Shown one piece after another: positions 15,668 to 23,777 of a stretch of DNA of 27,371 nucleotides. The first letter of the stretch is position 1; the number at the start of each line of letters is the position of its first letter. The position numbers and the translations under genes are program-made. The notes beneath the pieces are model-generated. The model made no database searches. It was given only the letters and a program-made list of their open reading frames with translations, and was not told the origin of the DNA. The DNA comes from CAYUMU01 sp964445985 (GTDB taxonomy: Bacteria; Planctomycetota; Planctomycetia; Pirellulales; S012-138), in contig CAYUMU010000091.1 of assembly GCA_964445985.1 (NCBI GenBank), positions 1-27,371 of the forward strand, in the 5' to 3' direction.

Positions 15668-16876
15668 TCATTTGTGAGGATCGTTCTGGCCGGGGCGGGG
15701 TTGGGGTTCGTGCCGGACGCCTCGCAGCAGGTTGCTGGCCCTCCCCACGGAGCCCGACCCAAACCGGGATTGGATTTCATCGAGCACGCCATCCAGCCGG
15801 CCGTGTTTCTGTTGGTCGGGCTCGTCGAACAGCTCGCGCTGCACGTGTTCGCGACGGACCAGGCCGGCCACGCCCATGCCCAGCAGACGCAGGCCGGAGA
15901 ATCTGGCCCCCAGGCTGCTTTCCAGCAGGGCCACGGCGGCTTGCCACAGTTCTTCGGTGCCGTGGGAAGGCGCCGGCAGGGTATGCGCGCGGGTCATGGT
16001 GCGGAAGTCGGGGAACCGCAACTTGAGCTGGACGGTAGAACCGCGAAGCCCTTGCTTGCGCAACCGCCGGCCCACCTGTTCGGTAAGTTCCAGGAGCCAG
16101 GCTCGGAGGATTTCGCGATCGCTGACATCGGCCGCGAAGGTGGTTTCGTGCGAAATGGACTTGGCGTTGCGGTCGGGCACGACGGGGCGATCGTCGAGGC
16201 CGTGGGCCAGGCGGTGGAAATGATCTCCCTGGCTGCCGAAGCGCTGCCGCAAGGTTTCGACCGGCAGCCGCCGCAGTTGGCCGATGGTTTGAATGCCGAG
16301 GGCTTGGAGCGCGCCGTCGGTCACGCGGCCCACGCCCCAGATTCTGCCGACGGGGAGGGGGTCGAGAAATTCTTGCACGCGCTGGGGATCGACCACCACC
16401 AGGGCGTTGGGTTTTTGCAGGTCGCTGGCAATCTTGGCCAAGAACTTGCTGGGGGCCACGCCCACCGAAGCCACCAGGCCGGTTTCGCGAAGGATGTCGG
16501 CCTTGAGCTGGTGGGCAATTTCCACGGCACTGCCGAAGAGGGTTTGGCTGCCGGTGGCGTCGAGGAAGGCTTCGTCGAGCGAAAGGGGCTCGACCAGCGG
16601 GGTGTAGCGAAAGAAGATCTCGCGAATCTGGTCCGAAATCTCCGCGTAATAGCTCATCCGCGGACGCAGAACCACCGCCGCGGGGCAGAGTCGCAGCGCG
16701 GTGGCGGTGGGCATGGCGCTATGCACGCCGAATTTGCGGACCACATAATTCGCGGCCGCCACCACCCCCCGACCTTCGGGCGTGCCCCCCACGATCAGCG
16801 GACGCCCGGCCAACTCTGGCCGATCCCGCTCTTCGACCGAGGCATAAAAGGCGTCCATATCTACGTGCAGGATCAT
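15668..16876 (-). CDS. dinB: DNA polymerase IV (Y family)
   Basis: Error-prone polymerase for synthesis past DNA lesions. The 402-residue protein opens with ILHVDMDAFYASVEERD, carrying the first catalytic Asp, and has SLDEAFLD with the second Asp/Glu pair. The palm and fingers (YYAEISDQIREIFFRYTPLV), the helix-hairpin-helix thumb (VGRIWGVGRVTDGAL, LGIQTIGQLRRL) and a complete little-finger domain (about 240-345) are present. The extreme C terminus is Arg/Pro-rich and may bind the beta clamp: QRELFDEPDQ resembles a QxxLF-type clamp motif but is not at the very end. ATG 16876 is chosen because AGGTGA lies 5 nt upstream and the first strand follows at once; GTG at 16918 would add 14 residues. 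It has its own spacer on both sides. Confidence 0.96.
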   Translation of the reverse strand: MILHVDMDAFYASVEERDRPELAGRPLIVGGTPEGRGVVAAANYVVRKFGVHSAMPTATALRLCPAAVVLRPRMSYYAEISDQIREIFFRYTPLVEPLSLDEAFLDATGSQTLFGSAVEIAHQLKADILRETGLVASVGVAPSKFLAKIASDLQKPNALVVVDPQRVQEFLDPLPVGRIWGVGRVTDGALQALGIQTIGQLRRLPVETLRQRFGSQGDHFHRLAHGLDDRPVVPDRNAKSISHETTFAADVSDREILRAWLLELTEQVGRRLRKQGLRGSTVQLKLRFPDFRTMTRAHTLPAPSHGTEELWQAAVALLESSLGARFSGLRLLGMGVAGLVRREHVQRELFDEPDQQKHGRLDGVLDEIQSRFGSGSVGRASNLLRGVRHEPQPRPGQNDPHK

Positions 16877-17137
16877 GGGATCACCTGGGTGAGAAACGTC
16901 GTGGGCCTCTGGATTCACAACGTGTGCCAGCTCTGCCAGTGCTCACGGGCCGTCATTTTACCACCCCCGTTGGCATACCGCACAATCGTGGGAAGCCAAC
17001 GACTGCTGCTGGGGTGAATCCAACCAACGTAAACTCGGGCAAATGCCTATTTCTGAATGTGCTTCATCCTGTTGCGGGGCATCATCACCCTCCCCGAGAG
17101 TGGATCAACGGTCATCCATCGCGTCCGCGTCCATTCA

Positions 17138-17156
17138 CACTGGCACAGCCCATTGG
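17138..17156. repeat. GTGGCAC-family dispersed repeat
   Basis: CACTGGCACAGCCCATTGG; one mismatch to 27248-27266 about 10 kb away. It is followed by GGCACACAGTTGCTAACGAGC, similar to GGCACAC...GCTAACGAGCC in the spacer at 17641-17681. Confidence 0.65.
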
Positions 17157-17192
17157 CACACAGTTGCTAACGAGCTTCGGATTGCACGAAAA

Positions 17193-17252
17193 ACAAAGTC
17201 GGCTTTCGCTCCGCGAAAGCAAATCCTTTCGCGGAGCGAAAGGCGACTATGT
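17193..17252. repeat. 60-bp nested inverted repeat, possible terminator
   Basis: Arms of 27 bp (17193-17219 and 17226-17252) match at 25 positions around a 6-nt loop; the inner 17 bp are perfect. Each arm is itself a small hairpin (CTTTCGC-TCC-GCGAAAG and CTTTCGC-GGA-GCGAAAG), so two folds are possible. It begins 7 bp after the stop of the ACP at 17260. Read on the minus strand, the stem ends in GACTTTGTTTTTCG, so it may terminate ACP transcription. A mobile palindromic repeat is equally possible. Confidence 0.9.
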
Positions 17253-17259
17253 CCGAAAG

Positions 17260-17616
17260 TTATTCTTCATGGGTTCCTTCGTCCATGCGCCGCCGAATGT
17301 AACGGATGGCATCTTGAAGTGATTCCATTCGCTCGGCCTGAGCATCGGGAATATCGATGTCGTACTGTTCTTCCAGTTCCATCACCAGTTCGACCCAATC
17401 CAGCGAGCTCAAACCCAGGCTGGCAAACGAATCATCGAGGTTAATTTGATCTCGCCCGGCCTGGGTGGCTATGCGATCGCGAAACCACCACAACAACTGT
17501 CCGCACGCAGGGCAGCACGCGTCGCCGCCAGGGTACGAAGGTTCGACGGCAGCCAACGCACCGCAAACAGGGCAGCGATGAGGGACTCCCTCGGGTGTTC
17601 TTGATGAAATGGTCAT
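17260..17616 (-). CDS. Zinc-ribbon/acyl-carrier-protein fusion, copy A
   Basis: A 118-residue protein with two modules. Residues 13-40 form a C4 zinc ribbon: CPVC (15-18) and CCPAC (34-38). Residues about 45-112 form an acyl carrier protein: LGLSSLDWVELVMELEE aligns with the LGxDSLxxVELV motif, with Ser71 as the likely phosphopantetheine attachment site and Ser replacing the usual preceding Asp. YDIDIPDAQAERM and DAIRYIRRRM correspond to helices III and IV. It is a clear paralog of the next gene upstream. Carrier proteins of this kind hold acyl or aminoacyl groups as thioesters, but no synthase, ligase or transferase is nearby, so its partner is unknown. No ribosome binding site is visible at the ATG at 17616. 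The 60-bp inverted repeat lies just downstream. Confidence 0.85.
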   Translation of the reverse strand: MTISSRTPEGVPHRCPVCGALAAVEPSYPGGDACCPACGQLLWWFRDRIATQAGRDQINLDDSFASLGLSSLDWVELVMELEEQYDIDIPDAQAERMESLQDAIRYIRRRMDEGTHEE

Positions 17617-17669
17617 GGATTAAAGTATCCCTGACGGCAGTGGCACACTTTTCGCACCGTACTCGCATG
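17617..17669. repeat. GTGGCACAC-type repeat in the spacer between the two ACP genes
   Basis: Contains CAGTGGCACACTTTTCGCAC (from 17638), matched in its first 15 bases at 18284-18298, then CATGCTAACGAGCC, which runs into the stop of copy B. A dispersed repeat inserted between duplicated genes, or the boundary of the duplication, is the inference. Confidence 0.45.
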
Positions 17670-18017
17670 CTAACGAGCCTTAACCATGCGCCGCCGGATG
17701 TAGCCGATGGCGCCTTGAACGGTTTGAATCTGCTCGATGTCTTCCTCCGGAACGTCGATCTGGAACTCTTCTTCAAAGTCCAGCACCATTTCCACCCATT
17801 CCAGCGAGCTCAAGCCCAGGGCGGCAAACGAATCGTGCAAATGAACGTCGTCAAATCGACCCTGCCTGGTGAGCCGGTCGCGAAACCACTCCAGCAACTC
17901 CCCACACGCGGGGCAGCAGGCGTCGCCGGTGGGGCGCGGGGGTTCGACGGTCGCCGCCGCGCCACAAACGGGGCAGCGCCGCGGAACGTCTTCGGGAGTT
18001 GTGGATGAGACGGTCAT
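17670..18017 (-). CDS. Zinc-ribbon/acyl-carrier-protein fusion, copy B
   Basis: A 115-residue paralog of the downstream gene, alignable from end to end without large gaps. Zinc ligands sit at the same positions (Cys15, Cys18, Cys35, Cys38), and LGLSSLEWVEMVLDFEE places the candidate phosphopantetheine serine again at 71. The linker WFRDRL and the C-terminal GAIGYIRRRM are conserved; the loop after helix II (IDVPEEDIEQIQ) has diverged, so the two copies may load different acyl groups or see different partners. GGGAGG precedes the ATG at 18017 at short spacing (2 nt). A 53-bp spacer carrying a GTGGCACAC repeat separates it from copy A. Probably the first gene of a two-gene unit, perhaps formed by local duplication. 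Confidence 0.85.
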   Translation of the reverse strand: MTVSSTTPEDVPRRCPVCGAAATVEPPRPTGDACCPACGELLEWFRDRLTRQGRFDDVHLHDSFAALGLSSLEWVEMVLDFEEEFQIDVPEEDIEQIQTVQGAIGYIRRRMVKAR

Positions 18018-18385
18018 GGCCTCCCAGTATTATGCCCACGGGGGTGATCGCCAAGTAGCCCCCGCGCTCGCCAGACATTTGCCGATCATGCATTGTTAGC
18101 AGGCATGGACGGCGGCAGGCCGGCTTTCGCAAGTGTGCCAGCTTGCGGTCGAATGCGTCTTCCCTTGCAGAGCAGGCTTGCCACGACCACAAGCAGTGCG
18201 CGGCGGAGGCGGGCGTTCTACTTCGTTGACCGAGCCGTGAGCGGTTCGGCACTGCTCCCAAGGAACTGGCAGTTCCTTGGGAGCAGTGGCACACTTTTGT
18301 TGCCTACGTACATGTGCAACACGAGCAAGGGCATCCGTGCGATGAAGAGAACTCCCGCGAAGAATGAGCGCGGCCGTTCCGTCCG
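18018..18385. other. Intergenic region upstream of the ACP pair
   Basis: About 370 bp between copy B and the stop of the large secreted protein. It contains the perfect inverted repeat at 18251-18287 and a GTGGCACAC repeat right after it. No coding frame is supported. Confidence 0.55.
18251..18287. repeat. Perfect 17-bp inverted repeat with 3-nt loop
   Basis: ACTGCTCCCAAGGAACT (18251-18267), GGC loop, AGTTCCTTGGGAGCAGT (18271-18287). No T-run follows on either strand as expected for a terminator (plus strand continues GGCACACTTTT, 7 nt later). It lies about 130 bp after the stop of the large secreted gene on the minus strand. A repeat-borne hairpin is most likely. Confidence 0.95.
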
Positions 18386-21300
18386 CTAATGATCATGCTT
18401 GAATGCCGGGTCGTCGGGGTTGCCGTTCGCGAGGAGGTAGGCCAGCAGGTCGAGGATTTGTTCCTTGTTGAGCGTGTTGAGCAAGCCGGAGGGCATGATG
18501 GAAAGCGGGGTGGCGCCGCGGGCCTCGATGGATTTTTTGGCAATCACCTGTTCTTTGGCGGGGCTGCCGGCGAGGATGGTGAGGGTGTCGGCGTTCTCGG
18601 TGACGATGATGCCGGTGTGAATGGCGCCGTCGTCTACCTGCAGAATGGTCTGGCGATATTTCTGATCGATGTTGCGCGAGGACTCCAGGATTTCGAGCAG
18701 CAGGGCTTTGGCGTCGTGCTTGTATTTCTTGACGGTCTCGTCGATGTTGGGGCCGACCGATTGGCGGAAGCCGCCCGCGGCGCTCACCGAGCTGGCTGCG
18801 TCGTCTTTGTTCAGTTTGTGACACTGCACGCAGCCCAGCGTGGTGAACAGCAGCTTGCCTTCGATAAAGTTGCGGTGTTGTTTCACGCGCGGCAGGTCCG
18901 CGGTGAAGTCGCCGGGTTTCCATTCGGTGATCTTGATTTGCTGCTGGGGATTCTTGGCGAGAAATTCCTCAAGGTTATCCGTGACGAACAGCATGCCGCG
19001 CATGAGGCGGTGATGGCCGGGGAAGGAGCAGATATAGGGGTAGGCTCCTTCGACCGTGGGGGCGGTGAATTCGATGACTTCTTCTTGGCCGTAGTCGACA
19101 AGTTGGCTGTGCCAGAGGATGTGGGGGCTTTCGGGCACGAAGGCGACATCGAAGCCGCGGGCGCCCAGGTTGATGGCGGCGAGTCCGACCTCGTCGGCCT
19201 TGCCGGGATTGACGAGCATGATGTTGTGAGGCATGAAATCGTAGTTGCCGAACGTCAGCTTGACCTTTTTGCCCGGCTTGACGGTGAGCTCCTTCACGTC
19301 GTACATCATGCGTTCGGGGATCGTGCCGATGCGGATGGTGGTGAGTTCCGGCGTATCGCCGAGGATGCCGGACTTTTCCGAGGAGGCGAGCGCCGTTTCG
19401 GCGATGATGCCGCCGCGGAGGGTTTTCTCCACATTGGCCCAGAAGTGCCGCACGGTTTTCGCGGCAATTCGCGCGTGCGGCTCCGGGGAATTCAACACCT
19501 GTTGCAGCAAGTCGAGATCCTTCACATTGTGTTGCTGGTGCAGCCAGAGGGCTTCGAGCAGATGATGCGCGTGGGCGGCATTTTGGGGATCGAACTGTTT
19601 GATCCACTCCTTGGTGGCGGCGATGACCTCCTGGGAGTCGCGTTCGCTGAGCTCGATCCGCGTGCGGTGGCGAATGCCATCGATGGGCGATTTGAGATTT
19701 TCGAGCAACGTGGGGATGGGCTGGCCGTCGATGGGGACCGGTTGTTGCAGCGGCCGGTCGATGGCGGTCATGCGATAGATGCGGCCGTGCACGTGGTCGC
19801 GGTTGGGGTCGCGAACATTGTGCTGCATGTGGCCGATGATGACGTTTTGCCAGTCGCTGAAATACAGCGAGCCATCGGGGGCGAAGATGGCGTCGGAGGG
19901 GCGGAAGTTCTTGTCGCCGCTCATCATCAGGCCGCGGGACTTGTCTTCGGTTTTGGCGCCGTCGCCGTTATCGCGGACGACGGTCAGTTCGGCGCCGGCC
20001 GGTTCGCCCCACACGGCGCCGGTTTCTGGATTGCGCTCAAGGTGATAGTGCTTGATGCCGAGGAAACCGATCACGTTGCAAATCAGGAAGTCTCCCTGCA
20101 TCGACTCGGGGAAGTGCGCGCTGCTGACCACTTCGCTGGCGGTGACGGGTCGGACTTCTTTCTGGAGCAGTTCGTGCATTTTGAAGCCGTTGCCGTCGGG
20201 TCGCACCTGGTAGGCGCGGCCGCCGGTGCCGTCGGTGGCGTAGTGGTAACCCCAGTAGTCGAAGGAAATACCGTGGGGGTTGGGGGAGTTGGTGGCGTGC
20301 ATGGAGATGGTGAACCGGCGCGGGTCAAAGCGATACATGGCCGACGCGGATGATTGCAGCGAGGGACCCCAGGGGTGCTCGTGGTTGTGCACCATGAAGA
20401 CGCCGCTCTGCCAGTAGATGCCGCCGTCGGGTCCGTAGATCAGGTTGTTGGCGCCGTGGTGCGTGTCGGAGGAGTCGAGCCCTTGCAGGATGCTGGTTCG
20501 CACGTCGGCCACGTCGTCTCCGTCGGTGTCTTTGAGGAACAGCAATTCGGACTGGCAAGTGACAATCACCCCGCCGTTCCAGAATTCGAAGCCAAGGGGG
20601 TTTTGCACCTTGGCAAACTCGGTGAGGCGATCGGCGACGCCGTCCTGGTTGTCGTCGTGAAGAATGACGAGCGCGTCGTTCATGGGCTGGAGCGGCTCCC
20701 ACTTGGGATAGCTTGGCCACACGGCGGCCCAAAGGCGACCTTGGGTATCGAACTGCAACTGCACCGGCTTGATGAGTTGCGGGAAGCGGGCCTCGTCGGC
20801 GAACAGGTTCACGCGAAAGCCGGGGGCCACGGCCAGGTGCTGGAGGGCCTCTTCACCGCCGAGGTAGTTCAGCGAACCTTCTTTAACCGCGCTGGAGCTT
20901 TGGCTGCCGCCGCCCACATTCGAGATCACCGGCACCGGCCGCGGCACGTTGCTGTCGTCGATGGTCTTGTCTTGGCCGGCGGCGCGTGCCCAAACGAGCT
21001 CGTCGCGGTTGGCGGTCATGATGTCGAGCATGACGAGTTCGGGCTGGAGCACGTCGGCGTTGCTCTGGTCGTTGACGAATTTCAGGGTCGAGCGACTGCC
21101 CCAGATGTCGTTGCCGTCGGAAGCGCGGTAGCGGTTCCACCAGTGCAAATTCTTATCGAGCACGGCCTGGCGCAGCGCGCCCAGCGAAGCGGAATCGCCG
21201 ACCGGCTTGCCCAGCAGTTGGCGGGCGATGACCTCGGCGAGTTGGCGGTTGCCTTCTTCCGAGAGATGGACGCCGTTGATGGTGAGGGGCCGCGACGCGT

Positions 21301-23554
21301 GCTCGAAGAGATCGAGCGAGGGGTGGAACAGATCGACGTAGGCCACGCCCGCTTCTTGCGCGGCGGCTTCGGTGGCCCTGGTGTAGGCCGCGAGCCGGAC
21401 GTTATGAATGCGGCCGTCGGGCAGGTTGGGGTTGCGGGTGTTCTCGTGCGCGAGGGGACTGAACAGGACGATTCGCGGGAAGCTTTCGCCGCTGGGTTTG
21501 GCGGCGCGCGTTTTCTGGACGAAGTCGAGCAGCAGTTGCTGGTACTCGGCCGGTTTGGACTCGAACGATTCGTTGTAGCCAAAGAAGGCAAACACCACGG
21601 TGGGCTTTACCTTTTGCAGATAGGCGGCCATGGAGAGCTGGCCTGAGCTGCGGGGGTAGTTGTTGGGGCGGTCGCCGCTGGCGCTCATGTTGCGGAAGCG
21701 CACCTGTTGGTCGACCAACTGGCTTTGCAGCAGGGTTTCCAACCAGCCGTCGTGCTGCATGCGATCGGCGAGGCCGTTGCCAAGGATGGCGACGACGTCG
21801 CCCTTCTGGAAGGCGAACGGTAGCGGGTCGCGGTAGTCGGCGGGCACGTTGGCCAGCGTGGCGTCGGGCGGCGGGTTGTTACTGGCTGGCTTGGCGCCGG
21901 CCACGACAGCCGAACCGGCGCGACCGTTGTAATCGAAGTAGCTCACGCGGCCTTCGTTTTGGACGTCTAATTCCAGCACTTGCGGGGCGGCGATGCCTGC
22001 CGCGTGAAAGACTTCTTTCCGGTCGGCATCGAGCAGCGTGACCTTGAAATTCTCGAGACGGCTCTCGAAGCCGCTACGATTCCAAATGCCGATCTTCTCG
22101 ATATTGTGCGCGCTACCGAGATCGAGTTCCCACCAGGGATTCTGTTCGCCCGCGTTGGAGGTGTGCGTTTGGCCTTGCTTGTTGTAGTCGGGGCTTTTGT
22201 TGCCATCGATCGCTCTCGATGCGGCACTATTGCCCATGGTGCTGGACTGCGTGGCTTTGCCAGCGGGGGCGATATTTTTGCCACCGCTGAAGACCTCGAC
22301 TTCGGCCAGCGTGAGGATGCGTTTGTCGCCCGGCAGCTCGATGCGTACCAATCGAGCCGGCTTGCCTGTGGTGAATACGTCGCGGGCTCTGCTGCCAGAG
22401 GGGGGAGCTTCGGCTTTGGCCTGCGCCTGCTGCTCGCCGTTGTTGGCTTTCGCTCCGCTCGGCTGTTGTTCGATTTTCTTTGGAGCCGGCGCGGAGGGAT
22501 TCTGTGTGTTGTGGTTGGCCGGAATGGGGCTTTCGAAACCGGCATAGTCTTGGGGTTTGATGCCGCGGGCGTGGCTGCCGTTGCCGAAGGTGTTGGGTTG
22601 GAAGGGTCCGACGAAGGCGATCTTGGCGTCGGGCTTGATTGCGTTTTCCAGCCCCAGTGCCCAGAAGCAGCCATTGACCAGCATGCGACGATAGCCGTCG
22701 TTGAGCAGGTCTTCGGGGGTGCCGTAGAGCGAGGTGAAGACGCGGCCGGCTTTGCCCGACTTGGAGGTGTAGGCCCGGGTCCATTCGGAGGGCATGGGGG
22801 GTTTGGTTTCATCGGCGGGCGCATCGGGCCGCATGCCATTGAGGGGTTGGGCCATGGTGAGGACCTCGCCCGTGGTCGGCTTGCCGACATAGCCGCCGGC
22901 CTGGACCCAGACATCTTTGACCCCGCGCAAGATCGGGTGATCTTGCTTGCCGTCGACGATGGTGATGCGCGTGCTTTGCTGGTGATTGCGGCCGTAGTGG
23001 CCGACCCAGGTTTGTCCTAGCACTTGATGGCCAAAGCCGAGTTCGTAGTCGGACCCTTGGGAGTTGAAGGCATATTTGGCGAAGGGGTCGGTCTCATTCA
23101 TTTTGAAGGCATGGGTGGCCGTGCGGAGGCCCACGACGGGGCCGCCGCGATTGAGATAGTCATCGAGGTGCCGCATTTGCTCTGGGGGAAAGTTTTGGAA
23201 CCGCAAGAAGACCACGGCCAGGTCGGCGGTCTTCAGGGCTTCCATTCCGGGCATGTTGGAATTGCCGGGCACGATCTCGCCCGATTGCGGGTCGACATTG
23301 AAAAGCACGGTGCACTTGAAACCGTGATGCCTGGCGAGGATGCGGGCGAGTGCCGGCAGCGTTTCTTCGGAGCGATATTCATGATCGCCTGCCAGGAAGA
23401 CAATGTGCTTGCCCAGGCCGGGGCCAGCGGTTCCTTCGTGGACCAGAGGTTGGGCGGCGGCGCTCCCGGCGAGCAGCAGCAGCCCCATCATCACGGTGAC
23501 CATTCGCATCGAGTTCATCAAAAGCACCTGTTTTTTTTTCAAAGTTGAAATCAT
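18386..23554 (-). CDS. Secreted multidomain redox protein: ThuA, discoidin-like, SGNH hydrolase, PVC-type propeller, cupredoxin, cytochrome c
   Basis: A 1,722-residue exported protein, intact throughout. Signal peptide about 13-34 (ends SAAAQP). About 48-305: ThuA/GATase-like domain (FLAGDHEYRSEETLP). About 395-540: F5/8C discoidin-like sugar-binding domain (NPWWELDLGS). About 585-785: SGNH hydrolase, with GNGLADRM as block I, FGYNES as block III and NGVHLSEEG with His763 as block V. About 900-1265: PVC-type membrane-bound-dehydrogenase beta-propeller. About 1280-1375: HEAT-like helices. About 1405-1525: type-1 copper domain with likely ligands His1443, Cys1509, His1514 and Met1518. About 1560-1722: cytochrome c with C1575-x-x-C-H1579. 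This suggests periplasmic sugar hydrolysis and oxidation with electrons passing through copper to heme. The start may instead be the ATG at 23518; both have plausible ribosome binding sites. Substrate unknown. No neighbour on the same transcript is evident. Confidence 0.95.
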   Translation of the reverse strand: MISTLKKKQVLLMNSMRMVTVMMGLLLLAGSAAAQPLVHEGTAGPGLGKHIVFLAGDHEYRSEETLPALARILARHHGFKCTVLFNVDPQSGEIVPGNSNMPGMEALKTADLAVVFLRFQNFPPEQMRHLDDYLNRGGPVVGLRTATHAFKMNETDPFAKYAFNSQGSDYELGFGHQVLGQTWVGHYGRNHQQSTRITIVDGKQDHPILRGVKDVWVQAGGYVGKPTTGEVLTMAQPLNGMRPDAPADETKPPMPSEWTRAYTSKSGKAGRVFTSLYGTPEDLLNDGYRRMLVNGCFWALGLENAIKPDAKIAFVGPFQPNTFGNGSHARGIKPQDYAGFESPIPANHNTQNPSAPAPKKIEQQPSGAKANNGEQQAQAKAEAPPSGSRARDVFTTGKPARLVRIELPGDKRILTLAEVEVFSGGKNIAPAGKATQSSTMGNSAASRAIDGNKSPDYNKQGQTHTSNAGEQNPWWELDLGSAHNIEKIGIWNRSGFESRLENFKVTLLDADRKEVFHAAGIAAPQVLELDVQNEGRVSYFDYNGRAGSAVVAGAKPASNNPPPDATLANVPADYRDPLPFAFQKGDVVAILGNGLADRMQHDGWLETLLQSQLVDQQVRFRNMSASGDRPNNYPRSSGQLSMAAYLQKVKPTVVFAFFGYNESFESKPAEYQQLLLDFVQKTRAAKPSGESFPRIVLFSPLAHENTRNPNLPDGRIHNVRLAAYTRATEAAAQEAGVAYVDLFHPSLDLFEHASRPLTINGVHLSEEGNRQLAEVIARQLLGKPVGDSASLGALRQAVLDKNLHWWNRYRASDGNDIWGSRSTLKFVNDQSNADVLQPELVMLDIMTANRDELVWARAAGQDKTIDDSNVPRPVPVISNVGGGSQSSSAVKEGSLNYLGGEEALQHLAVAPGFRVNLFADEARFPQLIKPVQLQFDTQGRLWAAVWPSYPKWEPLQPMNDALVILHDDNQDGVADRLTEFAKVQNPLGFEFWNGGVIVTCQSELLFLKDTDGDDVADVRTSILQGLDSSDTHHGANNLIYGPDGGIYWQSGVFMVHNHEHPWGPSLQSSASAMYRFDPRRFTISMHATNSPNPHGISFDYWGYHYATDGTGGRAYQVRPDGNGFKMHELLQKEVRPVTASEVVSSAHFPESMQGDFLICNVIGFLGIKHYHLERNPETGAVWGEPAGAELTVVRDNGDGAKTEDKSRGLMMSGDKNFRPSDAIFAPDGSLYFSDWQNVIIGHMQHNVRDPNRDHVHGRIYRMTAIDRPLQQPVPIDGQPIPTLLENLKSPIDGIRHRTRIELSERDSQEVIAATKEWIKQFDPQNAAHAHHLLEALWLHQQHNVKDLDLLQQVLNSPEPHARIAAKTVRHFWANVEKTLRGGIIAETALASSEKSGILGDTPELTTIRIGTIPERMMYDVKELTVKPGKKVKLTFGNYDFMPHNIMLVNPGKADEVGLAAINLGARGFDVAFVPESPHILWHSQLVDYGQEEVIEFTAPTVEGAYPYICSFPGHHRLMRGMLFVTDNLEEFLAKNPQQQIKITEWKPGDFTADLPRVKQHRNFIEGKLLFTTLGCVQCHKLNKDDAASSVSAAGGFRQSVGPNIDETVKKYKHDAKALLLEILESSRNIDQKYRQTILQVDDGAIHTGIIVTENADTLTILAGSPAKEQVIAKKSIEARGATPLSIMPSGLLNTLNKEQILDLLAYLLANGNPDDPAFKHDH

Positions 23555-23777
23555 CTGCTGCCGCTCCGCCGTTTCTACCGCCGGCTTGACTACAGGTTAA
23601 CTCCCAAAGCGGCCGTTGTCGCCCAACTGTGTTGGCATTGTGGCAAAGCGCCCTGAACTGCCGAGCCTACCTGCTGGACGCGGGAACTGCCAGGCTTGGC
23701 TGATCGTCGGCGCGGGTGGTACGCACGGGGGTGCATACCGGTTCTGTGCCAAGCGTGCGTGAGGATTTGGGGTGGGG

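Larger units (their letters stand above)
16877..17259. other. Repeat-rich spacer between dinB and the first zinc-ribbon ACP
   Basis: About 380 bp with no gene. It contains CACTGGCACAGCCCATTGG (17138-17156), matched at 18 of 19 positions at 27248-27266, and the large inverted repeat at 17193-17252. The dinB promoter should lie at the left end. Confidence 0.6.

Noticed and set aside
15632..17017. A 461-codon plus-strand open frame opposite dinB
   Set aside because: Antisense shadow; dinB has every Y-family motif in the other direction.
18251..18287. Perfect hairpin as a Rho-independent terminator
   Set aside because: No T-run directly after the stem on either strand.
18389..20353. A 654-codon plus-strand open frame opposite the large secreted protein
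   Set aside because: Shadow of the cupredoxin/cytochrome and propeller parts, which are clearly coding on the minus strand.
23531..23539. Nine-T run near the start of the large secreted gene as a possible frameshift site
   Set aside because: It encodes the three lysines before the signal peptide in frame, and the alternative ATG at 23518 lies downstream of it, so no frameshift is needed.
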